A DNA stretch of 64,000 bases from Lewinellaceae bacterium (GTDB taxonomy: Bacteria > Bacteroidota > Bacteroidia > Chitinophagales > Saprospiraceae). Under the pieces are notes generated by a model. It searched no databases, was not told the origin of the DNA, and saw nothing but the letters and a program-made list of their open reading frames with translations. Below, piece after piece: positions 56,412-64,000 of the stretch. Every line of letters begins with the position of its first letter. The stretch's first letter is position 1. The DNA lies in the NCBI GenBank assembly GCA_020636355.1, contig JACJYB010000011.1:62001-126000 (forward strand). Direction: 5' to 3'. The translations under genes and the position numbers were made by a program.

Positions 56412-57446
56412 ATGCAGAGAAGCATAGGTTTTTTAATTGTCTTAGTCTCAGCCGTTGGTTTTACTGCCTGCATCTCTAAATCGTCAAATGCGCAGATGGA
56501 ACGCAATGAAGAATCGTCCGACCGGCCGGCATATACCCTGGTCATTCATGGAGGCGCCGGGGTAATCCTGCGCGAAAACCTGTCCGATTCGATGGAAATG
56601 GCCTTTCGCGAGGCATTGAACAAAGCCCTGGACGCCGGCGAGAAAGTGCTTCAAGAAGGGGGTTTGGCGCTGGACGCGGTCGTTGCTTCCGTGCAGTCGA
56701 TGGAGGACGATCCTTTATTCAATGCCGGCAAAGGTGCCGTATTTACCCATGATGGCAAAAATGAAATGGACGCTTCCATCATGGATGGTCGTGATCTCAA
56801 TGCCGGAGCGGTAGGCGGACTGACCAATGTCAAAAGCCCAATCGCGGCTGCCCGCGCAGTCATGGAAAAGTCTGAACACGTATTTCTCTCTGGTAAAGGC
56901 GCAGAACAATTCGCAGCGGATCAGGGCTTGGAGCTCGTTGACCCGTCCTATTTTTATACGGAGCGGCGATGGAAATCACTCCAGGATGCGATTGCCGCTG
57001 AAGAAAAATCAGAAGCCATGACCCCGGAGATGAAACATGGAACCGTAGGCGCCGTGGCACTGGACCAGTTCGGAAATATTGCCGCAGCTACCTCCACCGG
57101 TGGGATGACGAACAAACGCTACAACCGGTTTGGTGATGTTCCGGTCATCGGTGCAGGCACTTATGCCAATAACCAGAGTTGTGCCGTATCCTGTACCGGA
57201 CACGGGGAGTATTTCATTCGGTTCACCGTAGCTCATGATATTGCTGCTTTAAAAATGTATCAGCACAAAGCCCTGGAAGATGCTGCCCGGGAAGTCATCT
57301 TCGACAAGGAAGGTAAAGCTGGGGGCGAAGGCGGAATTATTGCAGTGGATCCGGACGGCAATATTGCTATGGTCTTTAACTCCCCCGGTATGTACCGTGG
57401 ATTCACGAGGCCGGGAGCACGGGAAATCAAAATATTTAAAGACTAA
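56412..57446 (+). CDS. Isoaspartyl peptidase/L-asparaginase, lipoprotein
   Basis: A 344-residue N-terminal-nucleophile hydrolase from ATG 56412, with a lipobox signal (VGFTAC). HGGAGVIL near the start, and HGTVGAVALD, where T211 would be the nucleophile exposed by autocleavage, are diagnostic for the plant-type asparaginase family; GGMTNKRYNRFGDVPVIGAG follows. It removes isoaspartyl residues or hydrolyses asparagine in the periplasm. Single gene. Confidence 0.92.
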   Translation: MQRSIGFLIVLVSAVGFTACISKSSNAQMERNEESSDRPAYTLVIHGGAGVILRENLSDSMEMAFREALNKALDAGEKVLQEGGLALDAVVASVQSMEDDPLFNAGKGAVFTHDGKNEMDASIMDGRDLNAGAVGGLTNVKSPIAAARAVMEKSEHVFLSGKGAEQFAADQGLELVDPSYFYTERRWKSLQDAIAAEEKSEAMTPEMKHGTVGAVALDQFGNIAAATSTGGMTNKRYNRFGDVPVIGAGTYANNQSCAVSCTGHGEYFIRFTVAHDIAALKMYQHKALEDAAREVIFDKEGKAGGEGGIIAVDPDGNIAMVFNSPGMYRGFTRPGAREIKIFKD

Positions 57447-57478
57447 ATCCGTATGAAACACCTTCCGGTGATTTGATC

Positions 57479-58039
57479 ATGAGATACCTGCGTTGTCAAA
57501 CCACACACTGGGCGTTGCGTGAACTAAGATCTGGGGACGAACCCCAATTGGTCCAATACCTGAATGACCCCGAACTGTATGCCAATACATTGTTTATTCC
57601 CTATCCGTACACAGAAAGTGATGCCCGCGATTTTTTGATGTTAAACCGTGATCTGGAAGCCGCACACCAAACCCATTTCAACTGGATGATCACTGATGAT
57701 GAGGACCAGGTCATAGGTGGCATTGGATTGCTTTACGAGCACGGGATAACCAGTCATAAATCCGGGTTTGGCTATTGGCTGGGAGCTCCCTTCCGGTCCA
57801 GAGGTATGATGACAGAAATCGTACTGACCTTTTGTGATCTGATTTTTGACCAAACTGGCCTGACCCGGCTGGAAGCGATGGTCTATACGCATAATCCGGC
57901 ATCAGCCCGTGTGCTCGAAAAATCCGGCTTCACCCTTGAAGGGCTCATGAGGCATGCCGTCAAAAAAGAGGGCAACTATGTGGATGCCTGGTTTTACGCC
58001 CGGTTAAAAGAAGATGCAGCACCTCACTTCAACGGCTAG
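57479..58039 (+). CDS. RimJ/RimL-type GNAT acetyltransferase
   Basis: A 186-residue GNAT from ATG 57479; a TTG at 57473 would add two residues. WALRELRSGDEPQLVQYLND, the WMITDDEDQVIGGIGL strand, the acetyl-CoA loop FGYWLGAPFRSRGMMTEIV and NPASARVLEKSGFTLEGLMR are typical of the N-terminal-alanine/serine acetyltransferase branch. Acceptor unknown. Its 3' end overlaps the convergent GDPD gene by 11 bp. Confidence 0.88.
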   Translation: MRYLRCQTTHWALRELRSGDEPQLVQYLNDPELYANTLFIPYPYTESDARDFLMLNRDLEAAHQTHFNWMITDDEDQVIGGIGLLYEHGITSHKSGFGYWLGAPFRSRGMMTEIVLTFCDLIFDQTGLTRLEAMVYTHNPASARVLEKSGFTLEGLMRHAVKKEGNYVDAWFYARLKEDAAPHFNG

Positions 58040-58904
58040 TTGCTTCCGCGATGCGGTCCACATAGTCCGTGATTAAGCCATCGACACCCAGCGCGCGTTG
58101 TGCATTCATCTCAGCTACTTCATTAACGGTCCAGGGCAGGATCTGCATACCGCGGTTGTGGCATTCCGTCACCAGCCCGGGTGTAACCAAATGAAAATAA
58201 GGACTTAATACCTGGGGTGTAAATCCCAGTTCCTCGAGCAATTCCGTCAAATCAAAAGGCCGTTCAACAAGCAGGGAAAGCTTGACCTCGGGATACTGAC
58301 GGTGGACTTCACGAAGTGCACGCAGGTCGAAAGACTGGATGGTCGTCTGATCCAGAATGCCTAAATCCTGGCAGGCTTGTACCAGGGTCGATGCAAAGAC
58401 ATCAACTGCCGGAGTAAATTTACCATCCCACTCCGGGCTACTCTTGATTTCTATGTTATATCCGGGATAAGACCGGTTGATTGAATCACAATAGGCATTG
58501 ACCGCAGCTACTACGTCGGCCAGTGAAGGCTTGTAGGTGGACATGGCTTGTTGATCCGGGAACCTTGGATTACCCCATGAACCGCAATCGTATTGCTTGA
58601 TTTCTTCATAGGTCAAATCATGTATAGCGATGTTCTCCAAACCTTCATCTTGCCCTTGCGGTCCACGACAGATTACCGGATTGAACCAGGGCTCATGAGA
58701 AAGGATGACCACTCCATCTTTACTGATGGCCGCGTCCATCTCCAGCGTGGTTACCGGGGTTTCCAGCGCGTGAAGAAAGGCAGGAACGGAGTTCTCCGGG
58801 AAATGCCCCCGGCAGCCGCGATGACCCTGCCAGTCAAAGGATTCAGAATTGGATTCCATAGTACAAGATGTTAAGTTGATCAGGAAAAGGAAGAAAAAAA
58901 ACAT
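58029..58904 (-). CDS. Glycerophosphodiester phosphodiesterase lipoprotein
   Basis: A 291-residue lipoprotein from ATG 58904 (signal FFFFLFLINLTSC); the in-frame ATG at 58979 would bury the signal. The TIM barrel has QGHRGCRGHFPENSVPAFLHA, LEMDAAISKDGVVILSHEP and IKSSPEWDG, supplying the catalytic His pair and Ca/Mg-binding Glu and Asp residues. It hydrolyses deacylated glycerophosphodiesters in the periplasm. Divergent from the GNAT at 58995. Confidence 0.9.
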   Translation of the reverse strand: MFFFFLFLINLTSCTMESNSESFDWQGHRGCRGHFPENSVPAFLHALETPVTTLEMDAAISKDGVVILSHEPWFNPVICRGPQGQDEGLENIAIHDLTYEEIKQYDCGSWGNPRFPDQQAMSTYKPSLADVVAAVNAYCDSINRSYPGYNIEIKSSPEWDGKFTPAVDVFASTLVQACQDLGILDQTTIQSFDLRALREVHRQYPEVKLSLLVERPFDLTELLEELGFTPQVLSPYFHLVTPGLVTECHNRGMQILPWTVNEVAEMNAQRALGVDGLITDYVDRIAEATSR

Positions 58905-58994
58905 GTTTGTCGATCTTTTAGCAAATTTGACGTTTACTTTTTCAGAGACCAACAATTTCTCACGAATTACTGCAATCACCGATTTAAAAAGTCA

Positions 58995-59453
58995 ATGGAT
59001 TCACATACCTCTATACAATGTTCTCCCGCCTTAGCAGAAGAGATTCCTTCGCTCCTGGACATGATGAAAACCTTTTGCGGATTGGAGCATTTACACTTTG
59101 ACGCAGAAATGCGCGAGCTTCTTATTCAGCAGATGCTCAACAATGAAGCACTGGGCAGGTTATATAGCATCAAGCTGGACGGTAAAACGGCAGGATATGT
59201 CGCCCTGTGTTTTGGCTTCAGTTTTGAATACATGGGTAAGGATGCATTCATCGATGAATTGTTTCTAATGGAAGAATATCGGGGTCATGGTTACGGGAAG
59301 GAGGTGATCAACATCATTAGCGAACAAAGTTCTTTGTTGGGCCTTAAAGCAATTCATCTGGAGGTGGATCACGCCAACCGGCCAGCGCAAAATCTATATC
59401 TGAATGCAGGGTTTGCCGGGAAAGAGCGTCATCTGTGGACGAAATGGTTGTAA
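58995..59453 (+). CDS. GNAT acetyltransferase
   Basis: A 152-residue GNAT. YVALCFGFSFEYMGKDAF and LFLMEEYRGHGYGKEVIN with the RGHGYG acetyl-CoA loop, then NRPAQNLYLNAGF, are typical. Resembles the polyamine or aminoglycoside acetyltransferase-like group; substrate unknown. Not operonic with the next gene, 51 bp away. Confidence 0.88.
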   Translation: MDSHTSIQCSPALAEEIPSLLDMMKTFCGLEHLHFDAEMRELLIQQMLNNEALGRLYSIKLDGKTAGYVALCFGFSFEYMGKDAFIDELFLMEEYRGHGYGKEVINIISEQSSLLGLKAIHLEVDHANRPAQNLYLNAGFAGKERHLWTKWL

Positions 59454-59504
59454 CTTATACCGGCAGCCGAAAGAAATTTATTTACATCATTCTAAAAAGA
59501 AACT

Positions 59505-60179
59505 ATGATGCCTAGCCTCTCTGCTTCCACTTTACGATTCCTCAAAGATCTCAAAGTCAATAACAACCGGGATTGGTTCCAGGATAACAAGCCCCGGTAT
59601 GAAGCTGCCCGCGGGGAGTTCGAGCAATTCATTGACGCCCTTATATTAAGGATTGCCCAATTTGATCCCTCCATAGCCCACTTTAAAGCAAAGGATTGCG
59701 TCTTCCGGATTTACCGGGATGTGCGTTTTTCAAAGGATAAATCGCCTTATAAAATTGCCATGGGCGCCCACGTCTCGTCAGCTGCCAAACGATCGGAGAT
59801 CCACAGCCGGGCCGGGTATTACATCCACCTGGAACCGGGAGCCAGTATGCTTGCCGGTGGAGCCTATTTACCGGAATCGGGATGGCTGAAAGCAATCCGG
59901 CAGGAAATTGATTACAACCGGGAAGAATTTAAATCCATCCTGGAGGACAAAGATTTTAAAAAATATTTCGGTGAGATCGATGGCGAGAAGCTGAAGACTA
60001 CTCCCCAGGGGTATCCTGCGGACCACCCGGAAATTGAATATTTGAGAATGAAGAGTTTCCTCGCCAGCAATACTTGTCCTGACAAACTGGTTACTTCGGC
60101 AGACTTTCTGGATCATGCCGCCAATGCTTTTAAAGCCCTGTATCCATTTGATCGATTTTTAAATCGTTCGACCGAATAA
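59505..60179 (+). CDS. DUF2461 (TIGR02453-type) protein
   Basis: A 224-residue cytoplasmic protein. FLKDLKVNNNRDWFQDNKPR, FRIYRDVRFSKDKSPYK and GYYIHLEPGASMLAGGAY are the conserved blocks of DUF2461, a family of unknown function widespread in Bacteroidota. An adjacent second ATG at 59508 is equally possible. Confidence 0.9.
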   Translation: MMPSLSASTLRFLKDLKVNNNRDWFQDNKPRYEAARGEFEQFIDALILRIAQFDPSIAHFKAKDCVFRIYRDVRFSKDKSPYKIAMGAHVSSAAKRSEIHSRAGYYIHLEPGASMLAGGAYLPESGWLKAIRQEIDYNREEFKSILEDKDFKKYFGEIDGEKLKTTPQGYPADHPEIEYLRMKSFLASNTCPDKLVTSADFLDHAANAFKALYPFDRFLNRSTE

Positions 60180-60229
60180 TTGGTCCGGAGTACATAGGAT
60201 AAGATCATTTCACCAAACCGAATAACACG

Positions 60230-60832
60230 TTGAACCCTCAAAATTTCTGGAACGAACGATACAATGAAACGGAACTGGTTTATGGAGAGGCCCCAAATAT
60301 TTGGATGAAGGTCTGCCTGGATGCCAGAATTCCCGGCAAGATATTATTCCCAGCTGAAGGTCAGGGAAGAAATGCCATCTATGCAGCATCCCGGGGCTGG
60401 GAAGTCGATGCTTTTGATTTTAGTCCGGTGGCCCGGCAACGAGCGCTGGAGCAGGCGGACCGGCAAAAAGTTTCTATTCGTTATCAGGTTCATCAGGTAC
60501 AGGATTACACGCCCCGTGAAAGGTATTACGATGCCATCGGGTTGTCCTACGTTCATCTGCCGGAATCAATAAGGATCCCTTTCTATGAAAAACTGATCCG
60601 TTCACTCAAACCGGGAGGGGAAATTTTTATTGAAGGATTCACCCATACCCAATTGGCCTATCAGTCCGGAGGACCTCGTTCTGAAGAGCTCTTGTATACT
60701 GCTGCAATTGTAACCCGCGAGCTTTCCGTGTTACAACCCATCTATTGTCTGGAAACCGATCTTGTCCTGGCCGAAGGGGAATACCACAAAGGACCAGCTC
60801 ATGTCATCCGATTTATCGGTCTAAATGCGTAG
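60230..60832 (+). CDS. Class I SAM-dependent methyltransferase
   Basis: A 200-residue methyltransferase starting at TTG 60230; the conserved N-terminus FWNERYNETELVYGEAPN supports that codon. LFPAEGQGRNAIYAASRGW is the SAM-binding motif I, and VDAFDFSPVARQRALEQA motif II. It resembles the small TehB/thiopurine-type methyltransferases used in detoxification. Target unknown. Confidence 0.85.
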   Translation: MNPQNFWNERYNETELVYGEAPNIWMKVCLDARIPGKILFPAEGQGRNAIYAASRGWEVDAFDFSPVARQRALEQADRQKVSIRYQVHQVQDYTPRERYYDAIGLSYVHLPESIRIPFYEKLIRSLKPGGEIFIEGFTHTQLAYQSGGPRSEELLYTAAIVTRELSVLQPIYCLETDLVLAEGEYHKGPAHVIRFIGLNA

Positions 60833-60841
60833 CCGGGAATG

Positions 60842-62044
60842 CTAATGGGAGTGGGTTACAGGCTGCGTCCAGGCCATCTCCATGTCCAGCTGTTCAATCG
60901 GGTTGGGGTGCTGTTTGTCAGACAGGACTTTAGCCCGGACAAATAACTGATCGGGCTGCAACGTAAAAGTACCACTTACTCCATCCACCTCTTCAAACAC
61001 CTCGCTGTGGTCGCCACCCTGACGACACCCGATAAACTGGATGTGATAGTGGACTCCGGGTTCAGCAGCGACTTCAATCCTGATGGTACCTTCCTCGGTC
61101 TCCAACTTAGAAAATGTGACGCCGGTAGACGCATAGAACGATCCAGCCTCCAATGCTTCAATAATTGCTTCCGGAGTTAATTCATTGGCATAAACCATAA
61201 CCCAACCCCGGCCGGAATTGCTCCATTGCCTCCCCATTCGGTGGTAATTATGACTGTCATCCGTGCCCAGTGCGTAAAGCATGGGCTTTCCCTGCCTGAG
61301 ATAGGCGATATTGACCAGGTCCCACATTTCTTCGGTGCCTATATGTGCAGAATCGCCCTGATTGTGGACCTGTGGATGACCATTAAACACTTCAAAGAAT
61401 TGCTCTCCCCGCAAGGCGATCATATCTTCGAGAGACACGGCATAATGGAAGTTCGGATGATTCAAATGAATGATCATGGGTTGGTCGGTCTCCTCGCGCT
61501 GTTGCTGGACCGCATCAATACTTTTTTGCAAGATTTCCACCACGCTTTCACCTTGCTGGGGCTCAATCAGGTTACGGAGATTCGTAGCATTTAAGTGCAG
61601 CGGTTTATCTCCGATCTGGTTGGTGATTTCTTCCGACTGGATTATCAGGAACTTTCCGGGTTCTTCAAAGATGGGTCGGTATTCCTCGAGTGTTTTAAGT
61701 TTTATCGCCAAACCATTTTCGTCCAGCTGATCGACCACCCAGTCGTCTCCAAATCGTCCCCGGTAATTATTCAGCGCCACCTTTTTTAGTGAGTCCTGGC
61801 CGATACGGACCCATTTTTCATGATCCGCAATGATATTATGCTCGCTCAGTGCGACAAACTGATAGCCATGGGATTGATACCAATCCATAATCATCTCCGG
61901 GTAATCATCCCCATCGCTCCAATAAGAATGGGTATGTAAGTTTCCTTTGTACCAGTGCCCGGTGTCTGTATCAACCGTCCGGCAGGAAGTGCTGACTACC
62001 ACCAGTCCCAATAGGTAAATAAATGCTGTTTTTGTACTGACCAT
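60842..62044 (-). CDS. PHP-domain lipoprotein (CehA/McbA-like)
   Basis: A 400-residue lipoprotein from ATG 62044 (signal ending VVSTSC); an in-frame ATG at 62149 lies well before the signal. WYKGNLHTHSYWSDGDDYPE, FVALSEHNI and IHLNHPNF carry the His and Asp metal ligands of the PHP phosphoesterase fold; a C-terminal beta domain follows. Likely a periplasmic metal-dependent phosphoesterase of unknown substrate. Confidence 0.88.
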   Translation of the reverse strand: MVSTKTAFIYLLGLVVVSTSCRTVDTDTGHWYKGNLHTHSYWSDGDDYPEMIMDWYQSHGYQFVALSEHNIIADHEKWVRIGQDSLKKVALNNYRGRFGDDWVVDQLDENGLAIKLKTLEEYRPIFEEPGKFLIIQSEEITNQIGDKPLHLNATNLRNLIEPQQGESVVEILQKSIDAVQQQREETDQPMIIHLNHPNFHYAVSLEDMIALRGEQFFEVFNGHPQVHNQGDSAHIGTEEMWDLVNIAYLRQGKPMLYALGTDDSHNYHRMGRQWSNSGRGWVMVYANELTPEAIIEALEAGSFYASTGVTFSKLETEEGTIRIEVAAEPGVHYHIQFIGCRQGGDHSEVFEEVDGVSGTFTLQPDQLFVRAKVLSDKQHPNPIEQLDMEMAWTQPVTHSH

Positions 62045-62230
62045 GACCCTAAGATTTCCGAATAATTGAAGTTGTACAACGGTTCTGAAAAGGTAATGGT
62101 TTCTGGCCAATTGAACGCGCATAAGTATTTGAAAGGCGAATCGTATCATGCCTTCGCTTATATGTTAAAGTCGCTTATGATCGAACCCTACTTCTTATCT
62201 TAGAGATAGAATGAACCAAATGATTATCCT

Positions 62231-63979
62231 ATGAAGACTAGCTTTACCACCCTATTATGCCTATTACTCACCACTACCTTTCTGCAAGCTAACGGTGACC
62301 CTGACTACTGCTCAGCGTATGGAAAAAGTGAGTATTACGGCTGGATTGCCGGCGTCCGCATGTGCAATGTAAACAACCACTCCGGATTCAGCTACAATGG
62401 GTATGGCGACTACATGCACCAAACCATCGAGGTTGAAGCCGGCAAGAAATACCCGATTACCCTGACACCCAGAACATGGCCGGCATTCCATGAGGATGCC
62501 CGATGGACTGTATGGATCGACTTCGATCACGACGGTAAATTTGAAGAAAGCGAAGTGGTCGTAAAAGATTCCTATTCCCGTGAAATCACCGCCTGGGTTG
62601 TGATACCGAGTGATGCCAAGGATGGAGACACCCGGATGCGGGTAGGCATGCGCTTCATCTACGATCCGGTACCCTGTGGCTATTACTGGTACGGCGAAGT
62701 GGAAGATTACGCCGTCCACGTTAAAAACCCCTATTACGGGCACGGGTACGACTATTGTAAAGGATGGGGTAAAAATTCCAAATACGGCTACATCAAACAG
62801 GTGAAAGTATGTGAAATCAACAAAGTCTCCGGTTGCGATCCCTCCGGATATGCCGACTATACCAAACTGATGTGCAAGATTACCCAAAATAAGCGTCACG
62901 ACATGTACCTGAAACCCTATCTAAGAAAACAGTATGATTGGTGGGGTGACTGGTACATGGAAAAGCCCCACTGGATGGTCTGGATCGATTACAACCAGGA
63001 TCAGAAATTCGATAAAGAAGAAATGGTATGCGATTCGGCCTGTTACGATCCGCTCCAAATGCATTTTGATGTGCCTTCCTGGGCAAAACCTGGCAAAACC
63101 AGAATGCGGGTTGCGATGCATTTCAAAGATCACGACAAGTACAAACCAGATCCCTGCGATGGTTTCTGGTACGGAGAAGTGGAAGATTATTCGGTTTGGG
63201 TTGAAAATGGTCCTCCCGCACCAAAGTATTGTGAATCATCGGGGCAGGATCCAAACTACGGCTACATCTACCAGGTCTGGCTAGGTGATCTGGACAATTA
63301 CTCCAATTATTCCCATAACGGTTATGGCGACTATACCCATATGTCTACGGTAATGTATCGCAAAGACCACGGCACGTTGTTCTTAAAGCCTTCCCTGAAC
63401 TGGGTCCATGACGCCCATTACGGCTGGATCAAACCAAGCGCTTATTGGTGTGTCTGGATTGATTTCAACCACAATGGAAAATTCGACTACAATGAAAAAG
63501 TGGCTTTTGATCATTCCTCATCCTGGGTCTGGTCGTATGTTTACATACCAGCCTGGGCGAAAACCGGCAAAACCAGAATGCGGGTAGCCATGGGTTTTGA
63601 TGATTATCCGGATCCTTGCGGCACCTATTGGTATGGAGAGGTGGAAGATTATACCATTGATATTCACGATCATTATGACCCATTGGTGGTCAATCCTCCT
63701 CTGGATAATCCGCAAATTGGCACGACCGTCCTCAACCGCGATCTCCTGGATATCGGCATCGCCCCGAACCCTGCCAGCAGTAGTATACGCCTCGATCTGC
63801 CCGGTAACGGCGAAGGTCAGTTGTCGATCATCAGCCTGGCCGGTAACGTGATCGTACAACAAACCCGTTCTGCGGGATCCAGTCAGGAATCCATCGTCCA
63901 ACTACAAGCCGGAACCTACTTCGTGCGATGGATCGATGCCACCGGCGAAGTATATACCAAGCGCTTCATTAAGAATTAG
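62231..63979 (+). CDS. Secreted protein with three GEVED domains and T9SS type A sorting domain
   Basis: A 582-residue surface protein with signal peptide (ending LQANG). Three homologous modules at about 26-170, 176-328 and 333-480 each open with YC, contain a calcium-binding-like loop (DFDHDGKFEESE, DYNQDQKFDKEE, DFNHNGKFDYNE) and end in WYGEVEDY, the GEVED motif. The last ~80 residues (GIAPNPASSSIRLDL to YTKRFIKN) form the T9SS type A sorting signal. The third module is closest to the second, suggesting duplication. A surface binding or matrix role is inferred. Confidence 0.92.
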   Translation: MKTSFTTLLCLLLTTTFLQANGDPDYCSAYGKSEYYGWIAGVRMCNVNNHSGFSYNGYGDYMHQTIEVEAGKKYPITLTPRTWPAFHEDARWTVWIDFDHDGKFEESEVVVKDSYSREITAWVVIPSDAKDGDTRMRVGMRFIYDPVPCGYYWYGEVEDYAVHVKNPYYGHGYDYCKGWGKNSKYGYIKQVKVCEINKVSGCDPSGYADYTKLMCKITQNKRHDMYLKPYLRKQYDWWGDWYMEKPHWMVWIDYNQDQKFDKEEMVCDSACYDPLQMHFDVPSWAKPGKTRMRVAMHFKDHDKYKPDPCDGFWYGEVEDYSVWVENGPPAPKYCESSGQDPNYGYIYQVWLGDLDNYSNYSHNGYGDYTHMSTVMYRKDHGTLFLKPSLNWVHDAHYGWIKPSAYWCVWIDFNHNGKFDYNEKVAFDHSSSWVWSYVYIPAWAKTGKTRMRVAMGFDDYPDPCGTYWYGEVEDYTIDIHDHYDPLVVNPPLDNPQIGTTVLNRDLLDIGIAPNPASSSIRLDLPGNGEGQLSIISLAGNVIVQQTRSAGSSQESIVQLQAGTYFVRWIDATGEVYTKRFIKN

Positions 63980-64000
63980 TAATAATCAAATCAACCAATC

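Overview
The window reads as a chromosomal stretch of a marine or environmental Bacteroidota, most likely close to the Saprospiraceae (Lewinella/Haliscomenobacter type). The reasons are three secreted proteins ending in type IX secretion (T9SS) sorting domains, a gliding-motility-type C-terminal domain, DUF6090, choice-of-anchor B and GEVED families, BNR/VPS10 propellers, and several upstream TAnnTTTG boxes, the -7 element of Bacteroidota sigma factor. No phage, insertion sequence, CRISPR array or plasmid function is visible.

Layout. 1-5.5 kb: the tail of a phosphotransferase-like gene converging on a 1746-residue T9SS adhesin. 5.7-13.4 kb: a PLP enzyme, a LolA-like periplasmic protein, a large BNR propeller protein and a GH127 glycosidase. 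13.4-20.9 kb: an acetate-type transporter, a candidate small RNA with promoter and terminator, lpxB, a GH109-type oxidoreductase with a perfect palindrome upstream, surE coupled to a small membrane protein, thioredoxin, and the aguB-aguA pair converting agmatine to putrescine. 21.5-27.4 kb: a propeller lipoprotein, a 1130-residue ThuA/sugar-dehydrogenase/cytochrome c lipoprotein and an MBL-fold hydrolase. 27.5-42.2 kb: an accessory-looking block of small orphan enzymes (two VOC, two DUF1801, GNATs, DUF4287, a medium-chain dehydrogenase, DUF6090, FKBP) with a VCBS lipoprotein-like protein, a serine hydrolase and a beta-helix protein. Three genes here are interrupted by single-base changes in homopolymers, five in all, most simply read as sequencing errors. 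42.2-48.4 kb: a permease, a TonB-C protein and a four-gene operon ending in a histidine kinase and a LuxR-type regulator. 48.7-49.4 kb: tRNA-Glu followed downstream by a tandem array of structured 156-bp units each carrying a copy of the tRNA 3' end and its terminator. 49.5-64 kb: a T9SS choice-of-anchor protein, a thioesterase overlapping miaA, an acyltransferase divergent from miaA, proC, isoaspartyl peptidase, GDPD, DUF2461, a methyltransferase, a PHP lipoprotein and a three-repeat GEVED T9SS protein.

Most genes are housekeeping or secreted-glycan genes. The strongest unexplained signal is the tRNA-Glu tail array; next are the candidate small RNA near 14.3 kb, the palindrome at 17.05 kb, the uncharacterised genes at the head of the two-component operon and the GNAT-NTF2 fusion.
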